Shown piece by piece: positions 52,698-61,149 of a stretch of 64,000 nt of DNA. Position 1 is the stretch's first letter, and each line of letters begins with the position of its first letter. Origin of the DNA: Siphonodentalium dalli (lineage: Eukaryota > Mollusca > Scaphopoda > Gadilida > Siphonodentaliidae); NCBI GenBank assembly GCA_032622095.1, contig CP136066.1, forward strand, positions 197,710,816-197,774,815, read 5' to 3'. A program made the position numbers and the translations under genes. The notes beneath the pieces are model-generated. The model worked only from the letters and a program-made list of their open reading frames with translations, did not search any database and had not been told where the DNA came from.

Positions 52698-55600
52698 GTC
52701 ATCACCGTCGTCATCATCATCATCGTCATCATTATCATCGTCGCTAATCATCTTCATATTGGCATCTTAGTGATTGTCGTCCTGGCAACGTTTATAACGC
52801 CATCATCAGTATCGTCGTAATTTGTTTTCTCATTTTGTAGATTAGGTACATAAGACACTAAACATTCATAATGACAGCATATGTACATATGATTAATCGA
52901 ATCACGTTTTGTCATCTCTTGTTTTTTCGTGAATCTTCATACACGCCTTGACAAATATCGCTAAACTTTTCTGAATTGCTGGGTTTTGGCTACCAAGTAG
53001 AATATAAAATCGTGCTCTAGATGGCTCTTGCCGAAAGGTAGCCGGAATATATTTTATTCTTAAATCCAGGTATTTTTGACAAATCATCACAACGTGGTAC
53101 TCATCTTCTATGTGGGTCATGCATTTTTGACAGGCTCGGGATTTTTCTTTATTTTTACACCACCTTCCAGACTCAGAACGCAGTTTGTGATTACATGTTC
53201 TTAGTCGTAATAGTTCTTGGGCTAAGTCGCGCGGTAGATTTTGCAAATATGATTCATATTTCATTGTCCGTTTAAAGTTCATGTATAATTTACCACGAGA
53301 GGAGTTGTACATGTCCCACCACCAGGTCTGAATAAAATGATCTTTGAGTGTGCTTTCGATGGCCATTATTTCTTCGGATGAAATTTTCTGACATGTCCAT
53401 ATGTAACTCATGCCGACGGAGTCCAGTATGCCTTTAACTGATTGAATCCACGTTTTCACCTTGTTCGTCCTACCCAGCTCCCCCAAGTTGACGAAAAGTA
53501 AATAAAGTTCCCGCGCTAGAGGCGAACACTTGCCATTTAGTATGCGGTTCCAATATTGAATAATTCTCATCTTACATCTGATACTGATTGGATATCTGCC
53601 AATTTCTCCATACACCATGAATGTGGGCGTGCTGATTTTCAGTTTAAGAATATGTTTATAAAATCTCAAAATTACTTTGTCTATTTCTGATGTGTTTTCT
53701 GTACCCCATATTTCACTTCCATATAGAAGAATTGGTTCTATAGTTTTGTCCACCCATCGATACTAATAGCTATCAGATTAACTGCATCTTAATAGTGGTA
53801 TTCGTCAACTGTCTTGAAGAATTAAAAAGTGACTTGCCAAATGAAAATATTTTTTGCCAAATGTGAATTATTTTTGCCATTGGAAAATTTGGCAAGTGGC
53901 AACGCGAACCCTGATCATATGTCACATAAAAAACGCATGTTGACGTGTAAATTAGTCTATTCCTGATATGGTAGAAGTAAAGAGCGTTATATTGTTGCAC
54001 TTCTGTGCGAAAAAATGAAAACAACTGGAATACATGAATGGCTGTGACCATGGACAGTTTTTTCAGACCATATGAAGCCAGTATATAAATATTTCGGTGT
54101 TTTTGAATTTTGTTTCAAATTGCCAACACGCACCGCCATTCTGTCGTATAAATTCAATATACAGTCGTGACACGTGTTAGTCAAATGAATCTCGTTTGTT
54201 CATGGGTGATTTGATCGGGAACCAAAGTTTTGCCAAAACTTTTGCCAAATGTGAATTTAGTTTGCATTTGGCAATTTGAGCAAATTGCGCCGCGGACCCT
54301 GAACTGCACGATAATATCAGTTGTTCATAATTGTTTGCTCGAAATATTTATATCAATCTTTTTGCATTGATCAGTAACTGTTGGTAGTGTCATCTGGCAG
54401 TTCGTTTTGTGGCAATGCGATTGTTTAACCCTTCCATGACTGGAGCTTCCTTGAAATTTTGGAAAAACTCTGTGCCAATGCATTCTCTTATATATATGCG
54501 AATCTTCAATTCCATAGGGAATCTGGCATATATAATGGAATGCATTGTCCTAACAATATTTGCATTGACCTTGTAAGCCAGTGCATTCTGTTATATATGC
54601 GAGTCTCGATCTTATAGGGTTAGATCAACTGTTACTATTCGTAAAACACTGGCTATTCGGCATGGTCTTATATTAACACCCTTTTTGCTATCAATTTAAT
54701 TGAAATATTCACGAAACGAGAAGTTTATCCGGGATACTAACAAACTCAAAAGGGTGACAGCAAACGAGTTTCATAGAGATGTTTGTTCTTTGATGTGGGG
54801 CACATTCCTATATAAAGAGATGGCATACGCTCGACAGCGCTTTAGGGCAATCCGCGCGCCCCCCCAAATATACAAATACACAACACGTTATAATGATTTC
54901 CAACAACCCGTTATAACGAGTTGTGTATTTATATATTTGGGGTGCGGTGGTGTTTCGGGTGCCCCAATTCGCTTTCGTACATACGCGTACAAAGTATCTA
55001 ACAATTTCTTGAAATCATGTTTCTGCTTCCAGATAATTGCCTATGATTACGAGAAGGCCAGAGGATTAAATATACTGACATTCAACGGGACAACAGTATG
55101 TACACCTTCACGTGTTTCAAGATGGTATATCCGATGATTTAACACCAAATTAGTCAAAATTTTCTGAACAACTTTTCAGCTAACCAGGCAAAAGAAAATG
55201 AAAAACACTTACAATCACCGTCATTCGCAACACACTGGCAACGCGGACGGACATCCATAAAAATCAACCATTATAGTTCAAGAGATGTTGGTAGGTCCTT
55301 GCATCCCCCAGCACTTCACCCCACTAATTTTCTTCCTTAAAGGGAAAGTGTATTCAAATATTGTTGTTCGTTTCTATAGTCTCTGAGTCGTAGAATAAGG
55401 TAACCAGATTTTCCATTATTTGAAAATCTTGAGTACGAAGTATAATGTTACGGATGGCAGATTAGCCGGAATGCGAAATTACCAATAATTGTCGTTATCG
55501 AGTAATTTTTGGACAGTTTTCAAGCAAATATATCAAATGAATGTTATATTATATGTATACTGGTCCCATATACTCATTTAAGTCATTGGATAGTCACATT

Positions 55601-58600
55601 CAAGTCAGTGAGTGGCTTGAGTTTACGCCCCGTATCAACACAATGTTTTACACGATCATGTGTGTCACGCGTTGCCCAATCCACTATCCGTGAATTATTT
55701 TGATTACGTCTTGCACACTGAAATTCGTAATTTAATTTATGGCTCCAGCCATAAATTAAATTTATATCAAATTATTAACTTTGATTTCAAGATAACCTAT
55801 TAACCTGAACGTTTACAGAAGACATCTTCGACTCAGATTACTTAGTTTTCTATATATTATCGATATTAAATCGGTGTTATCACCGGGAATTTATTGAAAA
55901 TGGCTTATATAGTACCCCTTTAATGTCTCCAAAAATGGCACCAGATACTCCAGACAAGATGGTGTTCATCATGCATGACGGTCATTTTGTTTGATATTCA
56001 CCAGGTCTCTCTGATCGCCATTATAGTGAATAATTATATCACATGCGGTTTTATTGTCAACTCGATTCGTTATGCTAATATACAGCGCTTACAAATTAGC
56101 CAAAAATCCGACACCAAAATCCAATATGACGGCCAAAATAGTCTCTTATAGCAGATGAGTCCATGCAAATTGAGGTCCATAGAGGATGACTTTGGCGCTG
56201 CTAGCCCACTGTGAACCTCATTCTGCGAATGTCCGGCACCATATTTTCAGACATGGACAGAAGTTCGAGTGAGTTTAAACCTACTTTGACTCGTTCTTAT
56301 GTAACACTTCATATTAATTTAAGTCTGTGATTATCTGACGATCTTTTGTTTTCATTATGATATGTCACAGGTCCTATATATTCAGTTTGAAATTATTACC
56401 TGGATAAAAGGTCATGAGACTTGTCCTGCGGGTTGATGGTGATAACAATTTTGAGCTACTCATTCGCTAAAAAAGTTCCAAAATATAATTGAACCGTTTT
56501 TAAGAAATGTTTGGTGGGATACGTTACTTTTACGATATAATGCAGCTAGTTCGTGTAGTGTGTTTCTGGGTCATTCTCTGCCATCATCTATTCTCTGGAA
56601 TTGAACGCTGATCATTACTTTTTTACTTGTCCCTTTTATCAAAAATAAAGGTCCAACCTAGAAGAAAAAATAGTGCGGATTGGACTCCCATAAAATACAT
56701 GCATGTTGCCGATCAACTTTGCGGATCAGTCTCACTTTCCAATGAAGGAAATTACCAATTGTTTGCAACTGTCCAGAAATATATTATAAACTCATTGCGA
56801 TTTGGCGATGAACAGATGCATTAAAATTAGTGAATACCACCAGTCGTATATTAACTTAAATCGAGAACAACATGCACTAAACATATGACGATAAAACTAT
56901 CTTCCATTACCCCAAACACATCTTGAACATTTTCCATATTGATTTGTTTGTGTTCAACATTTATGCGTTTAAATTTTTATTCGTGCACCATCATCTTTCT
57001 CCTGGGGAGAGGAGCTCCACTTGTGCTCCAATCTCCGTTCGTTCATCCTATATTGGTTTGTTATAAACACATTTGTTTGAAATGTATATAGGGGATGCTC
57101 AATAAAATATGAAAGAACATTAACCCTTTATCCAACAAACCGGCCAAATAAAGCTTCAACAGCCTAAAATATCTTCGGTCTGTCTCAATAAAACCATACA
57201 AATATGGATATCATTGGAACCGGCTCATTGACCACATTGTGATGGTTATAGTTATACCCTGTGCCAATGCATTCTCTTATATATGCGAGTCGACCATAGG
57301 TCGCCTCGCATATATAAGAGAATGCATTGGCCTAAAAAAACATTTTTTTAACACTTTTTACCATTTTTTCTTACATTCTTTAACAATTTTATAATTTTTA
57401 ATGTGTCAAGCCAATGCATTCTCTTATATATGCGAGGCGACCTATGGTCGACTCGCATATATAAGAGAATGCATTGGCACAGGGCCCTTCTGTTGGGTAA
57501 AGGGTTAATTCTTTGCAGGGACAATACCTAGCATTCAAGAACTTTGACACATACGCTGGCGATTATGGAACCGAATGCATAACATACATCCAAACAATTC
57601 CTGAAGGACAGCTCTTGATTCTAGTAACTTATGTAAGTATGTCGGGAAATTAATCAGCCGAAAATCGAAGTTGAATGAATCTATCATTGTGACACGTTGC
57701 ATGGGCAGGGTGGTGGCGGCGGACTGCTGGCCCTAACACCAATTAACATAGAGGGGTGCATCCCGAATACCAGTTAACAGATAGGGGTGAATCACGAATA
57801 CCAGTTAACAGAAAGGTGTGAATCCAGAATACCAGTTAAAGGTACTCAACCCGTAAAGAGGGTCCCCATCTCAACAGATTCCAACAACAACAATCCGATC
57901 AGAGGGTCCTATATTACTATTTCTTTGGCTTTGGGGGTAAAAAATATTTGATTCGAGTCGAGGAACCCATCAAACAAAGCTCAGAGTCATTAGATATTGA
58001 TTTTTGAAAATTCTTATGTTCTCGAGATGAGTACTTATAACTGCCGTCAATTTGGTAACATGCTCGAGATTTTACGCCAAAATTATATTCAAACAGACAA
58101 GGATGGATAACTCTATAATCAAGTGGGTAATAATAACGAATTTTTTACTATATTCTGGGCCAGAAAGAATTCCCGATAATGAAAAATAATAGATTTCTAA
58201 AATCGATATCTAACAAATCTGAGCTTTGATGGGTGACTTCCTCGACTCGAATCAAATATTTTTGACCCCCGAAGCCATTGAAATAGTAATTGAGAGGAGT
58301 TTTATCGGGTTGAGTACCTTTAACAGAAAGGGGTGAATCCAGAATACCAGTTAACAGGAGGGGTGAATCCAGAATACCAGTTAACATGAGGATTATGAGA
58401 TAATCCATAAGAATACTGGTTAAATTCGACATTTGAATCCTGAGTACAAATTAACAGAGGGGTATGCATCAGCTGGAAATTTCAGACTTAAAATAGATTC
58501 AAATTGTTTTGATTTTCCAACCAGAAATTTAATGTGAAATTACCTTAGATCAAATTGTTGAAAATTTACAACCTAAAGGTAGCAATACACGATTTCCATC

Positions 58601-60894
58601 AATTTTGGCCAACCTGGGAGGGGGTACTGTACTTCAACTCAATGCTGAGCCATTATCTTTGGCATAGATCCCATCAAGCATGTTTTAATTTCGACAGAAT
58701 TTTTTTAGGTATAATCATATGTCTGTACTTTAGCTTCTTTGAAAAATTTGTCATTGAGTTATGCCCCGTGGTTTTCACACACAAAACGCTAAATATAACA
58801 TTTTTTTTTACTCAAATTGACCATATTCAACCCAAAAGCTGACCGTGACAGAGCGAATGTCAGAAAATAAGCTTCTTCCACCCGATAGAGCTATGTTAGA
58901 GCTGAGAAATATTTGAAATCGAAAAAAAGTTATCGTATCAATTTGAAATAATTAAACTTTCAAACCAACCAGTAATGACACATATAATACAGGCTACACT
59001 GGCTGTTATACTTATTTTTCTATTTTTCAGACCCCAACAACCTGATAAATCGTGTACTGCTACCTTAGGGGCGTCAAATTGGAAATATTCATTTGAAATA
59101 CTTAGGTACCATGCTTTTGGAAAATTCCAGCAAAAGGGGGTGAAAACGGAACCTGTCGAACTTTGACATTTGGGTCTGGTTCGGGGGGGGGGGGGAGAGG
59201 GAGGGTGCATGTACACTGCCAAAAAGGATTTTCTTATTTTGAGGGATAATGACCTTAAAACAAGAAATATTATTTTGGGAGTATACCTAGAAAATTTGCT
59301 TACATCAAGTTTTCTAGCATTTAGAAAATTAATTTCTTACAGAAATTTAAATTCTGAATATGAGAATATTTTTCTCAATGTTTTCTAAGAATGGATTAAT
59401 TATTTTTCACATATTTTCTTAATATTTAGAAAAGGTCAGAAATATTTTCTAATATTCTAGAAAGTCTTTTTCTAAATATCTACAAATATGAAAGACATAT
59501 TTTCTCAAATGTCAAGAAAAAGTTCTTAAATCTAGAATTTATTTCTAATATATTAAGAAAGGCACTTTCTCTAATATATTAAGAAAGGCACTTTCTTACT
59601 TTCTAATTATGAGTTCTTACTTTCTAATTTTGCCCTGATAAGAAACTTAGTTCTTGTTTTGAAAACAAAATATTCTCTCAAAATCTTACTCAAAATTACA
59701 AATACGTTGCCAATATTTGTGCACAATGATGACCCATATATGGAGACCAACCAGCCACGTCGATAAATACCTAATTTTACTCACAGGATGAGGCATCTAC
59801 CAATATGGGATCAGATTTAAGAAACTTTCTGGTGGAGAGATTCAACAGCACAGATATAATAAACCTTGGATTCCGTGACTATTGGATCCTCATGACCTAT
59901 ATAGGAGGTAAGTGTCATGTGTTTGTGATGGCTAAAAGTGTTAATGTTTTTTTTAAACCGATCAACTGATCGATACCAAAAACTATACATGTGAGGGGTG
60001 AGTCATCACTAATCTAAAGATAAAATATGAACATGATGCGACAAACATACTTGAGTTATCGCGTTGAAAGCACAATGTCTATGAGTGGATGGAAAGTGCT
60101 AATAATTTCTAAACCAATCAAAAGCTATACAGGTGAGGGGTGTGTCATCATAAACCTGTACATACAATATGAACACGATCCGATAAAAATACTTTTGAGT
60201 CATTGCATGGGATGACATGTATCTACGGACAGACGGACGCGCCGACAAACGACAGATGGTTGATCCAGTTATCGGCATTATACAGTAATGCCCTAAATAA
60301 TTGACTCCTTAACCACATATCTTTCCGATGAATGGCAACGAGCCATATTTCAAACATAAATCCTGAAAAATTACCCATCATTCTGCTGTGGTTAAGGAGC
60401 CCATTATTTAGGGCATTACTGTACATGGTATGGGTACACATAAAAGGGAAAACAAACCTTGAAATGTGTATGTACGTGATTACGACTACATGCATGGACA
60501 TGCATGTGTGTGATCAACTTCGTTGATGCCATGATCAGACTTGTGTCATATACAGTAATGCTCTAAGTAATCGACTCCTTAACCACAGCAGAATTATTGG
60601 TAATTTTTCAGGATTTAGTCTGAAATATGGCTTGTTGCCATATTTCCGACTAAATCCTGAAAAATTACCCATAATTCTGCTGTGGTTAAGGAGTCGATTA
60701 CTTAAGAGCATTACTGTACCACATGTCAGTCACTATTATAATATCTCAGAGCTGTTTTTTTCTTTCTTTCAGGAGAAACAATATATGAGAACTTTGTCAC
60801 CCATCAGAGACAAGGTGACTTTGATGGCAGGAATGAACTGGATGTAAACTGGAGAATACGAACAGGAGAGATGTTCTTCAAGAAGTCACCCTGA
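42304..60894 (+). CDS. Seven-exon secreted protein: signal peptide, PAN/apple-like, EGF-like, FAM3/ILEI-type domain
   Basis: Exons are 42304-42624, 49419-49551, 50994-51067, 55033-55095, 57519-57632, 59787-59907 and 60773-60894. They total 948 nt, 315 residues plus stop. Every intron is GT-AG and the phases agree (0, 1, 0, 0, 0, 1). The N-terminus has a hydrophobic signal peptide; the rest is extracellular in style. Exons 3-7 follow the ILEI/FAM3 fold order: a V-H-I-Y-I strand, R-G-L-N-I-L-T-F-N-G, F-D-T-Y-A-G, then I-P-E-G-Q-L-L-I-L-V-T-Y, D-E-A-S-T, and L-G-F-R-D-Y-W-I. FAM3 proteins are secreted cytokine-like or sugar-binding-like factors; the molecular role here is unknown. Introns are swollen by transposons. 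An alternative exon-2 donor after 49497 would give 297 residues with the frame kept. No RNA evidence is available. Confidence 0.85.
42611..42959. repeat. 33-bp minisatellite derived from the exon-1/intron-1 junction (left part)
   Basis: Degenerate copies of GGTAGGTGTGTCTCGAA followed by CATCCATATTCATA run from the end of exon 1 to the hAT insertion. The unit is about 33 bp, a multiple of three, so part of it stays open as IHIHRVGVSR-like repeats. It continues beyond the insertion at 47777. Confidence 0.9.
43176..43243. repeat. (AT)n microsatellite
   Basis: About 34 uninterrupted AT dinucleotides, followed by CTAGAAGGTGACCCGACTTC. Open frames through it are artefacts. Confidence 0.97.
43263..45317. 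repeat. Three-copy ~0.65-kb tandem segment inside the hAT insertion
   Basis: Copy 1 starts at 43263 (CGTCCGGGCTTTGACC), copy 2 at 43917, 654 bp later. Copy 2 is enlarged by a MITE at 44136-44604, and a third copy lacks the head (about 44966-45317). Each copy contains TATATAAACGCGCC, a TATA-like motif (about 43461, 44101 and 44991). No coding is recognised. Confidence 0.85.
44136..44604. mobile_element. TTAA-target inverted-repeat element (AGGTACTC family), copy 1
   Basis: Ends AGGTACTCAACCCG and CGGGTTGAGTACCT are flanked by TTAA (44132-44135 and 44605-44608). Sister copies of the host segment at 43495 and 45023 are empty (CATTAATTATC), giving direct proof of insertion and of the duplication. 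Long imperfect internal arms suggest a foldback/MITE. Other copies are 57840-58319 and 62402-63099. TTAA use recalls piggyBac, but the termini are not typical. Confidence 0.88.
45356..46860. repeat. Inverted pair of a G-run/ACCCACCC repeat family, 1.5 kb apart
   Basis: At 45356-45540 a G9 run is followed by TCGGAAAAAAATTCCAGGCA, CGTATGAT and CCACCCACCCACCC. At about 46745-46860 the same appears in reverse complement ending in a C run. A third copy lies at about 61530-61625. The 1.2 kb between (45565-46740) is AT-rich with no recognised gene. Confidence 0.7.
46861..47066. repeat. Retroposon-like tail with (CA)n and (TA)n
   Basis: CCAAGTTTCATCGAAATCGG, then a GTCGTTTTCGAGTCCATCGC stretch, then (CA)n at about 47005-47021 and (TA)n at 47046-47066. 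This layout resembles the 3' tails of RTE-like LINEs or derived SINEs in invertebrates; that is inference from style only. Confidence 0.4.
47067..47597. other. Right interior of the hAT insertion, nothing recognised
   Basis: Contains a G13 run at 47158-47170 and short frames on both strands; no domain seen. Confidence 0.4.
47777..48015. repeat. 33-bp minisatellite, right part
   Basis: About seven copies of GGTGTGTCTCGAACCATCCA-type units ending in TATTCATGGGGTA. The last four are almost identical, so the right part has been amplified more recently than the left. Confidence 0.9.
48016..48742. repeat. ACCATGG/TTTACCATAG-rich inverted repeat region and poly-C run
   Basis: Between about 48085 and 48370 short inverted motifs (CCATGGTTTT, TTTACCATAG) recur on both strands, typical of decayed MITE ends. 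A run of 23 C lies at 48451-48473. No exon is supported. Confidence 0.5.
48747..48965. mobile_element. TTAA-target palindromic MITE (CCCTTCCATGAC family)
   Basis: TTAA at 48743-48746, then CCCTTCCATGACTTGAGC. Two successive palindromes with the CCAATGCATTCTCT core follow (about 48791-48863 and 48892-48960). The right end is not clear. Confidence 0.65.
49055..49307. mobile_element. hAT-like foldback MITE, 253 bp, perfect 8-bp target duplication
   Basis: Flanked by ACGACTGA (49047-49054 and 49308-49315). The ends CAAGCCTTGAAATAGG and its reverse complement open arms of more than 70 bp (GTCTGTCATTTGCAG, then GAATGAGGTCCCCAGAGGG). The interior has two further inverted copies. It lies 111 bp upstream of exon 2. 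Relatives are 41835-42235, a decayed copy near 56158-56262 and a fragment at 60983-61049. Confidence 0.92.
49419..49551 (+). CDS. Exon 2: EGF-like module
   Basis: The acceptor is TTTTTTTTAG before ATATGC. It encodes C-K-N-G-G, then G-A-C-V-C, then Y-Y-I-G-Q-F-C-E, the C.NGG...C.C..xY.G..CE pattern of EGF-like domains, though with fewer Cys than a six-Cys EGF unless the flanking C-E-K-G-D-C is used. The donor is CAATTG|GTAAAT at 49552. GAAAAAG|GTGATT at 49498 is a second donor of the same phase that would remove 18 residues. Confidence 0.8.
49552..50993. other. Intron 2, nothing recognised
   Basis: AT-rich, with short frames (the longest around 49924-50418) lacking domains. The acceptor is TTTTTTGTTGACAG at 50993. 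Confidence 0.5.
50994..51067 (+). CDS. Exon 3: first strand of the ILEI-type domain
   Basis: Completes a split codon (phase 1) and then encodes L-D-V-H-I-Y-I-L-S-H-G-V-G-N-G, similar in pattern to the VxVxVxSaGxNdG strand-turn opening FAM3/POMGNT1-stem domains. It ends GAACAG|GTAGGA, phase 0. Confidence 0.82.
51314..51907. repeat. 22-bp minisatellite, exactly 27 copies, intron 3
   Basis: Unit GACCTCCGAATAGGTTCACA plus TT. The block is 594 bp = 27 x 22 with no indel. Variation is confined to the fourth/fifth base (CT, AT, TT, TC) and the AGG/GGG/ATG position. Confidence 0.97.
51908..52526. other. Intron 3 segment, nothing recognised
   Basis: AT-rich sequence without domains or supported splice pairs. 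Confidence 0.4.
52527..52747. repeat. (ATC/GAT)n imperfect microsatellite
   Basis: Trinucleotide ATC with CGTC/TCC interruptions over about 220 bp. Poly-Ser, His/Ile and Asp/Met frames through it are artefacts. On the minus strand it lies 3' of the LINE remnant and may be the expanded tail of that element. Confidence 0.95.
52902..53765 (-). pseudogene. LINE ORF2 C-terminal fragment
   Basis: The 283-codon minus-strand frame starts inside the protein and is open to a stop. The motifs P-I-L-L-Y-G-S-E-I-W-G, K-L-K-x-S-T-P-x-x-M-V-Y-G-E-I-G-R-Y-P, L-R-T-C-N-H-K-L, E-S-G-R-W and C-x-x-C...D-E-Y-H belong to the region following the reverse transcriptase in a LINE group common in aquatic invertebrates. 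The polymerase motifs are missing because the element is 5'-truncated at about 53766. The 3' UTR leads to the trinucleotide repeat. It lies in intron 3, antisense to the gene. Confidence 0.85.
53825..54303. repeat. Two ~85-bp direct repeats rich in TTTGCCAAAT
   Basis: At about 53825-53912 and 54220-54303 a TTGCCAAATGTGAATT stretch is followed by GGCAA motifs and a GCGAACCCTGA / GCGGACCCTGA end. They may be two ends or copies of one degraded element. Confidence 0.55.
54429..54620. mobile_element. Palindromic MITE, TTAA family, decayed right end
   Basis: TTAA at 54425-54428, then CCCTTCCATGACTGGAGC. Core palindrome at about 54474-54547 plus a partial second one. The right end ATAGGGTTAG is one base off the expected AGGGTTAA. 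Confidence 0.65.
54862..54942. repeat. Imperfect inverted repeat in intron 3
   Basis: CCCCAAATATACAAATACAC pairs with GTGTATTTATATATTTGGGG, continuing through CACGTTATAA/TTATAACGAG. It ends about 90 bp upstream of the exon-4 acceptor. Confidence 0.8.
55033..55095 (+). CDS. Exon 4: ILEI domain, RGLNILTFNG segment
   Basis: The acceptor TTTCTGCTTCCAG precedes 21 codons reading I-I-A-Y-D-Y-E-K-A-R-G-L-N-I-L-T-F-N-G-T-T. The GRGLNI-x-x-x-NG block is a hallmark of FAM3/ILEI proteins. Donor ACA|GTATGT, phase 0. The longer open frame upstream of 55033 is intronic. Confidence 0.87.
55096..57119. other. Intron 4 with two small palindromes
   Basis: A 16-bp-arm hairpin AATTTAATTTATGGCT / AGCCATAAATTAAATT lies at 55729-55762. 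A decayed relative of the 49055 MITE (TGAGGTCCATAGAGGATGA ... GAACCTCATTCTGCGAATG) lies at about 56158-56262. An open frame at 56627-56824 lacks a donor and a domain. Otherwise nothing is seen. Confidence 0.55.
57124..57504. mobile_element. Intact TTAA-target palindromic MITE, 381 bp, adjoining exon 5
   Basis: TTAA duplications at 57120-57123 and 57505-57508; ends CCCTTTATCCAACA and TGTTGGGTAAAGGG (one mismatch). Two CCAATGCATTCTCT palindromes lie in opposite order (about 57263-57330 and 57412-57476). TTAA plus CCCTTT ends fit piggyBac-like elements. The right boundary is 10 bp before the first exonic base of exon 5. Confidence 0.88.
57519..57632 (+). CDS. Exon 5: ILEI domain core
   Basis: Acceptor TTAATTCTTTGCAG; 38 codons including F-K-N-F-D-T-Y-A-G and I-P-E-G-Q-L-L-I-L-V-T-Y. 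These correspond to the FDxxAG and PxGTLVxxAxY blocks of FAM3 proteins. Donor ACTTAT|GTAAGT, phase 0. The acceptor's upstream intron sequence is transposon-derived. Confidence 0.9.
57730..58420. repeat. ~27-bp minisatellite interrupted by a MITE, intron 5
   Basis: Units such as GGGGTGAATCCAGAATACCA followed by GTTAACA occur on both sides of the element at 57840-58319: about four copies on the left and three on the right. Confidence 0.85.
57840..58319. mobile_element. AGGTACTC-family inverted-repeat element, copy 2
   Basis: TTAA at 57836-57839 and 58320-58323. It is inserted in the TTAA of CCAGTTAACA, which is empty in neighbouring minisatellite units. It matches 44136-44604 in opposite orientation (left CCCGTAAAGAGGGTCCCC, right GAGTTTTATCGGG). 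Confidence 0.9.
58421..59786. other. Intron 5, AT-rich repeat-like sequence
   Basis: GTAGCAATACACGATTT (about 58578) and AAATCGTGTACTGCTAC (about 59046) are inverted partners about 470 bp apart, suggesting a decayed inverted-repeat element. A G12 run lies near 59185. From about 59290 to 59700 TTTCTAA/TTAGAAA motifs recur on both strands, including a duplicated CTAATATATTAAGAAAGGCA. Confidence 0.45.
59787..59907 (+). CDS. Exon 6: ILEI domain, DEAST...LGFRDYW segment
   Basis: Acceptor TTACTCACAG. It encodes D-E-A-S-T-N-M, then L-R-N-F-L, then L-G-F-R-D-Y-W-I-L, the counterparts of the YDDPATK and LAFRDSWVFVG blocks of FAM3/ILEI. Together with exon 5 it rebuilds the family's most conserved stretch. 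Donor AGGAG|GTAAGT, phase 1. Confidence 0.92.
60283..60421. mobile_element. Palindromic TA-target MITE, copy 1 (intron 6)
   Basis: CAGTAATGCCCTAAATAAT ... TTTAGGGCATTACTG between TA dinucleotides (60281-60282, 60422-60423). The arms extend through GACTCCTTAACCACA. TA targets and CAGT ends fit Tc1/mariner-type MITEs. Confidence 0.82.
60553..60716. mobile_element. Palindromic TA-target MITE, copy 2 (intron 6)
   Basis: Same family as 60283-60421 but a more complete palindrome. CAGTAATGCTCTAAGTAAT and partner; the arms include CAGCAGAATT and TAATTTTTCAGGATTTAGTC. It sits 56 bp upstream of exon 7. Confidence 0.88.
60773..60894 (+). CDS. Exon 7: C-terminus of the ILEI-type protein
   Basis: Acceptor TTTTCTTTCTTTCAG. 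It completes a Gly codon, then encodes E-T-I-Y-E-N-F-V and W-R-I-R-T, ending at TGA 60892-60894. The position matches the KSPFEQ...E(M)EGC tail of FAM3 proteins. Confidence 0.9.
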
Positions 60895-60921
60895 TGACAG
60901 GAAGAAAATAGGAGAAAACAA

Positions 60922-60927
60922 AATAAA
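60922..60927 (+). terminator. Polyadenylation signal AATAAA
   Basis: Lies 28 bp after the stop codon within AAAACAAAATAAAAG, the likely cleavage signal of the gene. Confidence 0.6.
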
Positions 60928-60982
60928 AGTTGGAAGCAGGGACCAGCCTACAGGTTTCAAATTGGGAGAAATCCATTTGTTT

Positions 60983-61049
60983 AGCAGACTGAGATCCCCA
61001 GAGGGTGACTACCGACGGTATCCAACACTGAATTCATCCTCTGTGGACC
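60983..61049. mobile_element. Fragment of the hAT-like foldback MITE, cut by the gap
   Basis: GAGATCCCCAGAGGGTGA ... TTCATCCTCTGTGGACC matches the arms of 49055-49307; the rest is lost in the N run. Confidence 0.7.
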
Positions 61050-61149
61050 NNNNNNNNNNNNNNNNNNNNNNNNNNNNNNNNNNNNNNNNNNNNNNNNNNN
61101 NNNNNNNNNNNNNNNNNNNNNNNNNNNNNNNNNNNNNNNNNNNNNNNNN
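61050..61149. other. Assembly gap of 100 N
   Basis: Exactly 100 N, the conventional placeholder for unknown length. Open frames spanning it are meaningless. Confidence 0.99.

Noticed and set aside
52449-52820. Poly-Ser, His/Ile and Asp/Met-rich frames
   Set aside because: All lie in the (ATC)n repeat; no independent coding evidence.
54700-55032. Open frame extending upstream of exon 4
   Set aside because: Exon 4 has a strong acceptor at 55032 and the upstream residues show no family similarity; the frame crosses an inverted repeat.
56627-56824. Candidate additional exon of the ILEI gene
   Set aside because: There is no usable donor. Exons 4 and 5 join in phase 0 and already supply adjacent parts of the domain.
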